From contig DIDD01000021.1 in the NCBI GenBank assembly GCA_002417965.1, positions 1 to 19,672 on the forward strand: a stretch of DNA of 19,672 nt, read 5' to 3'. Origin of the DNA: Veillonellaceae bacterium UBA5809 (GTDB taxonomy: Bacteria > Bacillota > Negativicutes > Veillonellales > Dialisteraceae). The translations under genes were made by a program, and so were the position numbers. The stretch's first letter is position 1; each line of letters begins with the position of its first letter. The notes beneath the pieces were generated by a model that made no database searches, was not told the DNA's origin, and saw only the letters and a program-made list of their open reading frames with translations. Positions 14,053 to 19,672 of this stretch are shown piece after piece.

Positions 14053-14131
14053 AAAAAGTCGGAAGGCGCAGCAGGACAGTCAGATGGGTTTACCGGAGGA
14101 TTTCGGGGGCTTTTGCATGTTGATACGGAAT

Positions 14132-14162
14132 TTACGGGGCCTGCGTTATTTCTGTACCGTAA
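14132..14162. promoter_or_regulatory. inverted repeat overlapping the RNase J promoter
   Basis: TTACGG (14132-14137) and CCGTAA (14157-14162) are exact reverse complements 19 bases apart. They span the expected -35/spacer zone upstream of the -10 at 14168 and are a plausible operator. Confidence 0.4.
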
Positions 14163-14164
14163 TA

Positions 14165-14173
14165 TGATATAAT
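14165..14173 (+). promoter_or_regulatory. extended -10 promoter of the RNase J gene
   Basis: TGATATAAT (14165-14173) is a perfect TGn-TATAAT extended -10. The region 17 bases upstream lacks a good -35, as is common for this promoter class. The leader would be about 63 bases. Confidence 0.75.
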
Positions 14174-14242
14174 AGGAATAACGATCATGGAACGGCATTT
14201 GCAAAAGAGTCAAAGTGTTCGAAATCCATAAGGAGGTTTATT

Positions 14243-15901
14243 TTGGTAAAAGAAAAACTACAGATTATTCCCCTGGGAGGACTGGGGGAAATTGGGAAGA
14301 ATATGACTGTCTTCCAGTATGGCGACGATATTATCGTACTGGATGCAGGCATGGCTTTTCCTGAGGAAAACATGCTGGGGATTGATATTGTTATCCCCGA
14401 TTTCAGTTATTTGATTGAAAATAAGGACAAGATCCGGGCAATCGTCATTACCCACGGGCATGAGGATCATATCGGATCGCTGTCTTATCTGCTGAAGGAA
14501 ATTACGGCGCCTGTATATGCGACAAGGCTGACCTGCGGGTTGATTGAGGGAAAGCTGAAGGAAGCTCATATTAACAATTGTGATATTCAGGTGGTTGATA
14601 CAGGGCATGAATATAAAGCCGGTATTTTTAAATTCGGCTTTTTCCATGTGTGTCATTCGATCCCGGATTCCTGCGGTATTTATTTCCGCACGCCTGTAGG
14701 CACGGCTGTTCATACGGGGGATTTCAAATTCGACCATACGCCGGTAGACGGCCAGCTGATGGATATTCATAAGTTGTCTGAGCTGGGAAACCGCGGAGTT
14801 CTGGTGCTCTGTGCCGATTCCACGAATGCGGAGCGCCCGGGATATACGCCTTCCGAACAGGTGGTGTCTGCCTCGCTGATGCAGGCGTATGGCAGTTCTC
14901 CGGGACGGATTATTCTGGCAACGTTTGCGTCCAATGTGTCCCGTATCCAGATGGCTATTGATGCAGCTATTGCTTATAAAAGAAAAGTCTGCGTATTTGG
15001 GCGGTCCATGGTCAATGTGGTGGGAATCGCTACAGAACTGGGGTATCTGAAGGTTCCTGCCGGCGTCATGATTGATCCGGATGAGATGGGAAGGTACAGG
15101 GATGACCAGCTCTGTATTCTTACGACGGGCAGCCAGGGTGAGCCCATGGCCGGTCTGTCCCGTATGGCGGACGGAAGTCACCGGCAGGTGCAGATCCATG
15201 CCAACGATACGGTGATTATTTCGGCAACGCCTATCCCGGGCAATGAAAACAGCGTGGGACGGACGATTGATAATCTCATGCGTCTGGGAGCCCATGTCAT
15301 TACGGGGTCTGTCATGCGGGTTCATGTATCCGGGCACGGCGCACAGGAGGATCTGAAAACGATGCTGTCGCTGATCCGTCCAAAGTTCTTTATCCCTGTC
15401 CACGGGGAATACCGGATGCTATGCCGGCATGCTGAAATTGCCCAGAGCATGGGCGTGAAGAAACAGAATATCCTGATCGGTGATAATGGCAATGTATTTG
15501 AGTTTACCAACCGTACCGGGCGAATCAATGGCAAGGTGACCGCCGGGCCGGTTTATGTGGACGGTCTGGGTGTGGGCGATGTGGGTAATATCGTTATCCG
15601 TGACCGCCAGCAGCTTTCCCAGGATGGAGTGGTGATTGTTGTGATTGCCCTGGAGAAGGGGGCTAATCATGTGGTGTCCGGACCGGATATTGTATCCCGC
15701 GGGTTTGTCTATGTGCGGGACAGCGAGGCGCTGCTTACGGATGCCACAGCCAAGGTGCAGATGGTGCTGGACCGGTGTGAAGCGGGCAATGTGACTGAAT
15801 GGAATGCGATCAAGACGCAGATCCGTGATACGCTGGGCAAGTATTTTTATGACAAGACCAAACGGCGGCCTATGATTCTTCCCATTATTCAGGAAATTTA
15901 A
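14243..15901 (+). CDS. rnj: ribonuclease J (metallo-beta-lactamase/beta-CASP)
   Basis: This 552-residue dual endo- and 5'-exoribonuclease serves mRNA decay and RNA maturation. The beta-lactamase domain opens with KLQIIPLGGLGEIGKNM and has the zinc-binding HGHEDH (H71, H73, D75, H76), H138 in CHSIPDS and HTGDFKFD (157-164). The beta-CASP insertion follows, then HVSGHGAQEDL and IPVHGEYRM with H387, and the C-terminal RNase J domain ends in a short basic tail (DKTKRRPMILPIIQEI). Length matches the usual 555 residues. The start is TTG at 14243, set by AGGAGG at 14231-14236; no ATG fits, since the domain begins five residues in. RNase J1 and J2 cannot be told apart here. Confidence 0.96.
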   Translation: MVKEKLQIIPLGGLGEIGKNMTVFQYGDDIIVLDAGMAFPEENMLGIDIVIPDFSYLIENKDKIRAIVITHGHEDHIGSLSYLLKEITAPVYATRLTCGLIEGKLKEAHINNCDIQVVDTGHEYKAGIFKFGFFHVCHSIPDSCGIYFRTPVGTAVHTGDFKFDHTPVDGQLMDIHKLSELGNRGVLVLCADSTNAERPGYTPSEQVVSASLMQAYGSSPGRIILATFASNVSRIQMAIDAAIAYKRKVCVFGRSMVNVVGIATELGYLKVPAGVMIDPDEMGRYRDDQLCILTTGSQGEPMAGLSRMADGSHRQVQIHANDTVIISATPIPGNENSVGRTIDNLMRLGAHVITGSVMRVHVSGHGAQEDLKTMLSLIRPKFFIPVHGEYRMLCRHAEIAQSMGVKKQNILIGDNGNVFEFTNRTGRINGKVTAGPVYVDGLGVGDVGNIVIRDRQQLSQDGVVIVVIALEKGANHVVSGPDIVSRGFVYVRDSEALLTDATAKVQMVLDRCEAGNVTEWNAIKTQIRDTLGKYFYDKTKRRPMILPIIQEI

Positions 15902-15907
15902 AGAACG

Positions 15908-15949
15908 GCAGGGGGCCGGGGCCAAAGCCTCGGCTCTTGCTGACTTTTA
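15908..15949 (+). terminator. terminator-like hairpin after the RNase J gene
   Basis: GCCGGGGC (15915-15922) pairs with GCCTCGGC (15927-15934) around loop CAAA, with weaker G-U-rich pairing below, followed by TGACTTTTA. The T-run is short, so read-through into the next gene is likely. The AGGAGGTGA ribosome site of that gene begins immediately after it. Confidence 0.5.
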
Positions 15950-15964
15950 GGAGGTGACTGCAGC

Positions 15965-16921
15965 ATGAGGGAAAACAGGCAGGGAGATGCCCGGGCTGTT
16001 GTACAGGCAGGAATGTGTACTGCTTTGGCCGTGATCCTTTCCATGATCGGCCTGTATACGCCTTTATTTTCCATTGTTACATTCATGCTGATCCCGCTTC
16101 CCATTGCTTATCTGGGTCTGCGGCAGGGAGTCCGGTGGTCCGTGATTGTCACGGCGGGTGTGATGGTTCTGGATTCTGTGTTTTTTGGTATTGTGTCAGC
16201 GGCTTCAATCTGCGCCATGTTCAGCTGTCTCGGCGTGGTGCTGGGAGCCTGTTATCAGTTCCGTGTGTCAGCAGTTAAAACGCTGGCGGCGGGATCGATT
16301 ATGGTGCTGGCCGCGTTTCTGCTGCAGTCGGCACTGCTGGCATGGATTATGAATATTGATATTTTTCATGTGGGGGAAACGGCGCTGGCGGCTTCCCAGA
16401 AAGTGGCGGATGAAACGCTGCCCCAGTATTACAGCGGGGAAATGCTCGCTCAGGCGCAGCAGGAGTTTCAGACTATGATGACGCAGATCCTCCGGGCGCT
16501 TCCCTTTTCTGCGGTGATGGCATCTGTCATGTATGCGGCAGCGGCTATGTTTATATGCCGGCGGATGTTTGCCCGCCTGGGAGTCAGGGATATTCCGGCT
16601 TTTCCGCCCACGGAAAAATGGGAGATGCCCCGTTCCGCCATTTATGTGTATATTACCGGACTGGCAATGAAATATGCAGGCGGGGACGGCACCTGGATCG
16701 GAGATGCCGGCTATAATCTGACGCTGGCCTGTATGATTGTTTTCTGGCTTCAGGGCGTGGGTGTGCTTTGGTGGCTGCCCCACCGCTGGCCGGCTGTGCG
16801 TCCGGTGCGTTGGATGATCGTGATCTTCGGACTTATTGCACCGGCTTTTCAGATGATTTTATTTTTCGCAGGGCTTCTGGATATGGCATTTAACTACCGG
16901 AAACGCCGGGGATACCAGTAA
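15965..16921 (+). CDS. yybS: YybS-like DUF2232 integral membrane protein
   Basis: This 318-residue protein has about eight membrane helices and the DUF2232 pattern: VVQAGMCTALAVILSMI, GLRQGVRWSVIVT, and a late EKWEMPRSAIYVYITGL followed by a GDAGYNLTLACMIVFWLQGV helix. In Firmicutes this gene characteristically precedes gdpP and rplI, as here and as in B. subtilis yybS-yybT-rplI. Its function is not known; the fold resembles ECF S components. The ATG at 15965 has one of the best ribosome sites in the window, AGGAGGTGA (15949-15957). The gdpP start lies 11 bases downstream, so the two are surely co-transcribed. Confidence 0.88.
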   Translation: MRENRQGDARAVVQAGMCTALAVILSMIGLYTPLFSIVTFMLIPLPIAYLGLRQGVRWSVIVTAGVMVLDSVFFGIVSAASICAMFSCLGVVLGACYQFRVSAVKTLAAGSIMVLAAFLLQSALLAWIMNIDIFHVGETALAASQKVADETLPQYYSGEMLAQAQQEFQTMMTQILRALPFSAVMASVMYAAAAMFICRRMFARLGVRDIPAFPPTEKWEMPRSAIYVYITGLAMKYAGGDGTWIGDAGYNLTLACMIVFWLQGVGVLWWLPHRWPAVRPVRWMIVIFGLIAPAFQMILFFAGLLDMAFNYRKRRGYQ

Positions 16922-16932
16922 GGGGAATCAAC

Positions 16933-18924
16933 ATGCTTGATGATATATGGGTCCAAAAGAGAAATGAAAAGATTTTCTTCGTGATCATGATCGCGGCCCT
17001 GTCGGCCTTGGTCTGGTTCAACTGGGTAGTGGGGCTCCTGTTTTTTATTATCACGGGCGGCCTGCTGATTTATATTAAGAAAAATGATTATCAGCAGGAA
17101 CAGGTGCTGATGAAGTATCTGGATGATCTGTCGGCCGGAGTGACCGCCGGTTCTGCCTATGCCATTAAAAATCTGCCTGTGGGCATTGCCATTATGGATG
17201 AAAAAAGGCAGCTGGTATGGGCTAATAATGTGTTCCGCGCCTGGGCGCATCTCGAAGCTGAAGAAGGCGGACGGATGCAGCAGCTGTTTCCCGGAACAAG
17301 GCTTTCCAAGCTGTGGGGAAAATCCGGCTGGTTTGACTGTCATGTGGATGACAGTTATTACCGCGTATTTCATAAGTTCATTGAAGAAGGCGGGACGGCG
17401 CAGGGAAATGCCGATTTTATGGCTTTCTATCTGATGGACCGTACGGACATGGAGCTGACACGGCGGGCGAGTGAGGAAGCCATGCCGGTTTTCTGCCAGA
17501 TCTGTATTGATAATTTTTCGGAAGTGGCCGGAGATTTGTCCGATGTGGAGAAGTCGGCGCTTCTGTCAGATGTGAATGAGTGTGTGCTGGCGGAATTTTC
17601 CAAGCTGGACGGCTTTATCAAGCAGTATTCTTCTTCTGATTATGTGGCCTGTATATCGAAAGCAGCGCTGCAGCAGCTGATGAAATGCAAGTTTGATATT
17701 CTGGATAAGGTCCGGAATATCCGTACGGTCAACCGGATTCCTGTCACGCTGTCCATCGGGGTGGTGCAGAATGATGAGATTTCTTTTGCCCGCCAGTCTG
17801 AGGAGACGCAGACACTGCTGGATCTGGCTTTGGGCCGCGGCGGCGATCAGGCTGTTGTGCGCATGGGAGAGGACGTCAAGGTTTTCGGAGGGAAGGCTCC
17901 GGCTGTGGGAAGCCGGACGAGGGTCAGGGTCCGTGTAGTGGCACAGGCTATCCGTGAGCTGATTACGGAATCGGATCTGGTCCTGGTCATGGGACACAGT
18001 CACGAGGATTATGATGCGCTGGGAGCTGCTGTCGGGGTGGCGCATATGGCAAGAGCTTCCGGGATTCCGGTGCATGTGGTTGTCTCCAAGTACCGGGAGG
18101 TAACGGAAAAAATGCGGCGCGCTCTGGAAGATTCAGAGGATTTGAAGGGGCTGCTTATCAGTGAGGATGAAGCGGAAAAGCTGGTGACGGATAAGACAGT
18201 TCTTTTCTGTGTGGATACACACAGGCCGGATATGGTGGCGGCTCCGCCGCTTCTGCCTTTAGTCTCTAAAAAGGTGATTATTGATCATCACCGCCGCTCT
18301 AACTCCATTATTGGGGATGCTCTTCTGGTTTATATGGAGCCGTCGGCTTCATCTGCCAGCGAGCTGGTGACGGAACTGATCCAGTATTACGGCGACGATA
18401 CCGATCTGCTGGATGTAGAGGCTTCCTGCCTTTATGCAGGGATCGTGGTGGATACGAAAAATTTTGCAGTCCAGACGGGAGTCCGTACTTTTGATGCCGC
18501 CAGTTATCTGCGGCGCAGCGGAGCCAATGTGGGACTGGTGAGAGAATTGTTTACGGTCAATATTGACATGGTCAAGGTGGAATCAGCCATCCTGTCCGGC
18601 ATGGAGGTGGTGGATGGCTATATCGCCTTCGCGGAATGTCCGGAAGGCATTGAGCAGGCACAGATTGTAGCGGGTCAGCTGGCGGATTATCTGATTACGA
18701 TTGAAGGGATCCGCTGCAGCTTCCTGTTTTATCATGACAGTAAGACTCTGCGTATTTCGGCCCGTTCTGACGGTTCGGTCAATGTGCAGGTGGTTATGGA
18801 AAAACTGGGCGGAGGCGGTCATATGACTGTATCCGGGGCCCAGTTGAAGGAAAATGCAAGGGATGAGGCCAGGACGGCTATTATTGAAGCTGTCCGCGCC
18901 CAGACAAAGGAGGAAACAACATGA
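16933..18924 (+). CDS. gdpP: cyclic di-AMP phosphodiesterase GdpP
   Basis: This 663-residue membrane-anchored enzyme hydrolyses c-di-AMP to pApA. Two membrane helices span about residues 13-48. A PAS-like domain follows (about 74-170, IAIMDEKRQLVWANNVF), then a degenerate GGDEF domain whose hallmark GRGGDQAVV (301-309) is characteristic of GdpP. The DHH phosphoesterase domain has metal ligands in GHSHEDYD (H355, D359, D361), D428 in CVDTH, IIDHH (D451-H453) and D507 in VVDTK. DHHA1 ends with GGGGH (626-630). All catalytic residues are intact. It controls c-di-AMP, which in relatives governs potassium and osmolyte uptake, linking it functionally to the busR-opuA genes upstream. Its stop overlaps the rplI start by 4 bases. 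Confidence 0.96.
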   Translation: MLDDIWVQKRNEKIFFVIMIAALSALVWFNWVVGLLFFIITGGLLIYIKKNDYQQEQVLMKYLDDLSAGVTAGSAYAIKNLPVGIAIMDEKRQLVWANNVFRAWAHLEAEEGGRMQQLFPGTRLSKLWGKSGWFDCHVDDSYYRVFHKFIEEGGTAQGNADFMAFYLMDRTDMELTRRASEEAMPVFCQICIDNFSEVAGDLSDVEKSALLSDVNECVLAEFSKLDGFIKQYSSSDYVACISKAALQQLMKCKFDILDKVRNIRTVNRIPVTLSIGVVQNDEISFARQSEETQTLLDLALGRGGDQAVVRMGEDVKVFGGKAPAVGSRTRVRVRVVAQAIRELITESDLVLVMGHSHEDYDALGAAVGVAHMARASGIPVHVVVSKYREVTEKMRRALEDSEDLKGLLISEDEAEKLVTDKTVLFCVDTHRPDMVAAPPLLPLVSKKVIIDHHRRSNSIIGDALLVYMEPSASSASELVTELIQYYGDDTDLLDVEASCLYAGIVVDTKNFAVQTGVRTFDAASYLRRSGANVGLVRELFTVNIDMVKVESAILSGMEVVDGYIAFAECPEGIEQAQIVAGQLADYLITIEGIRCSFLFYHDSKTLRISARSDGSVNVQVVMEKLGGGGHMTVSGAQLKENARDEARTAIIEAVRAQTKEETT

Positions 18925-19367
18925 AAGTAGTACTTCTTCAGGATGTTAAAAAAATGGGGAAAAAGGGAGATATTATTGAAGTATCGGACAGCTACGGACG
19001 CAATGTTCTGATCCGCCGCGGATTGGGCAAGGAAGGCTCCGTGGGCAATCTGAACACAGCCCGGCAGCAGCAGGCCTCCCGTGACCATAAGGCCCAGGTG
19101 GCAGCTGATGAGGCTGTGATTATGGCGGCCCAGCTGAAAAAGGTGACATTGAAGCTGAAGGTTCATACCGGCGAGGACGGACGGATTTTCGGTTCGGTCA
19201 CATCCAAGGATATCAGCGAGGCTGCTGAGGAGCAGTATGGATTCCAACTGGACAAGAAGAATATTAAGCTGAAGGAACCGATTAAAACGGCAGGCAATTA
19301 TGAAATAGAGGTATGGGTGCATCCGAAGGTCACCAGTACGATTCATTTGGTGGTTACTGCTGAATAA
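18921..19367 (+). CDS. rplI: 50S ribosomal protein L9
   Basis: This 148-residue large-subunit protein binds 23S rRNA near the L1 stalk base and affects reading-frame maintenance. The N-terminal domain MKVVLLQDVKKMGKKGDI with SDSYGRNVLIRRGL is diagnostic, joined by a long helix (QQQASRDHKAQVAADEA) to the C-terminal domain (KVHTGEDGRIFGSVTSKDI). Length is normal for L9. Within the usual N-terminal R-N-x-L-I-P-x-G motif, the proline is replaced by Arg (RNVLIRRG). The ATG overlaps the gdpP stop (ATGA) and AAAGGAGG sits about 8 bases upstream, so L9 synthesis is translationally coupled to GdpP. Confidence 0.97.
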   Translation: MKVVLLQDVKKMGKKGDIIEVSDSYGRNVLIRRGLGKEGSVGNLNTARQQQASRDHKAQVAADEAVIMAAQLKKVTLKLKVHTGEDGRIFGSVTSKDISEAAEEQYGFQLDKKNIKLKEPIKTAGNYEIEVWVHPKVTSTIHLVVTAE

Positions 19368-19380
19368 CGGTCCGGAGCAG

Positions 19381-19460
19381 ACCTGCCCTTTGGGGGCGGG
19401 AACCCGTATCCGGGCAGGTATAAATACCGGAGGCCGCAAAGCCTGGTCGAATCCGGAGGA
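19381..19460 (+). other. structured intergenic RNA between rplI and the lonC-like gene
   Basis: ACCTGCCC (19381-19388) pairs exactly with GGGCAGGT (19412-19419), enclosing a small CGGG-AA-CCCG (19397-19406). A second element, with GGC/GCC around CGCAAA and an outer CCGGA/TCCGG pairing, follows at about 19427-19455. No T-run follows either stem, so a terminator is unlikely. No known RNA family fits. Confidence 0.4.
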
Positions 19461-19487
19461 AGATCTTGGCATATACAGGGGGCACTC

Positions 19488-19672
19488 ATGAAAGACTTAC
19501 TGGATCGTCTGATTCACAGAAAAAATACTAAAAGAAAGAATGCAGTTGATGAATTAAAAAGGCAGATCAATGCATTGTATAATATTTATGCGGGGGCCGT
19601 CGGGCCGGAAAAGCTGGTGGTTCATGCCGGACGGTATGATGCGCTCCAGTATATTCATGACGATAATCCGCA
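19488..19672 (+). CDS. lonC: N-terminus of a probable LonC-type ATP-dependent protease (3' end off window)
   Basis: 61 codons are visible before the window ends. The start MKDLLDRLIHRKN and the segment INALYNIYAGAVGPEKLVVH, then AGRYDALQYIHDDNP, resemble from memory the N-terminal region of the Lon-family proteases called LonC in Negativicutes and other Firmicutes. The AAA+ and Ser-Lys catalytic domains lie outside the window, so this call rests on the N-terminus and on position after rplI. The ATG at 19488 has only a weak GGGGG upstream. A stronger GGAGGA (19455-19460) precedes an out-of-frame TTG at 19466 that opens a 21-codon ORF crossing the start, so coupling between the two is possible. 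Confidence 0.55.
   Translation, partial: MKDLLDRLIHRKNTKRKNAVDELKRQINALYNIYAGAVGPEKLVVHAGRYDALQYIHDDNP

Noticed and set aside
14258..15403. 381-codon ORF antisense to RNase J, and a 297-codon ORF antisense to the DUF2156 gene (8907-9800)
   Set aside because: The + strand proteins are unmistakable family members; the antisense frames have low-complexity His/Arg/Ile composition typical of shadows.
19427..19455. CGCAAAGCCT string resembling part of the GEMM-I (c-di-GMP-I) riboswitch
   Set aside because: The matching first half of the aptamer, the tetraloop-receptor pair and the P1 closing stem are missing; a ten-base match alone is not enough.
19440..19456. GGTCGAATCC resembling a tRNA T-loop
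   Set aside because: No acceptor stem, anticodon arm or CCA can be folded around it.
1..19672. Search for CRISPR arrays, insertion sequences, tRNA/rRNA genes and phage genes
   Set aside because: No regularly spaced repeats, transposase or integrase motifs, terminal inverted repeats or RNA-gene folds were seen.

Overview
This window looks like a chromosomal segment of a Negativicutes bacterium, most like the Dialister/Megasphaera/Allisonella group. The clues are AGGAGG-type ribosome sites, the order DUF2232 membrane protein - gdpP - rplI - lonC-like gene, an RNase J homologue and a mid-range GC content. The taxon is inferred from gene content only. Every supported gene lies on the + strand.

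Left end (1-3749): the end of a polysaccharide or cell-surface glycan locus. It holds a fragment of a probable glycosyltransferase, a GT4-type glycosyltransferase, a GT2-type glycosyltransferase and an O-antigen ligase/polymerase-like membrane protein. The first genes are very AT-rich, and composition jumps at about 2500. 3817-4281 is a Bcp-type peroxiredoxin.

Osmolyte region (4356-8253): a GntR-HTH plus RCK_C regulator of the BusR type ends in a strong terminator. It is followed by a TTGATA-17-TATAAT promoter embedded in a perfect 9-bp inverted repeat, then an opuAA-opuAB-opuAC glycine betaine/proline betaine ABC transporter whose ATPase carries CBS domains, then a terminator. BusR homologues are c-di-AMP-responsive repressors of such transporters, and the c-di-AMP phosphodiesterase gdpP lies about 9 kb downstream. 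The window may therefore hold both the turnover enzyme and the effector arm of one c-di-AMP osmotic circuit.

Non-coding block (8165-8912): contains three perfect DnaA boxes (TTATCCACA) in opposing orientations plus several near matches, an AT-rich palindrome, a tandem pair of 13-mers and a Fur-like site. It resembles a replication origin or another DnaA-binding locus, although gene direction does not switch across it.

8913-11956: a tightly overlapping operon of a DUF2156 (LPG-synthase C-terminal-like) protein, an Eis-like GNAT acetyltransferase, a GIY-YIG protein and a short DUF2232-like membrane protein.

11957-14052: a DUF2325 protein of unrecognised N-terminal architecture. It is preceded by an inverted repeat, a good sigma-70 promoter and a leader with a large intrinsic-terminator hairpin overlapped by a 43-codon ORF, which suggests attenuation. 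This is the best candidate for an undescribed regulated system.

14243-19672: RNase J (TTG start, extended -10 promoter), a terminator-like hairpin, a YybS-type DUF2232 protein, gdpP, rplI, a structured gap and the start of a probable lonC gene cut by the window end.
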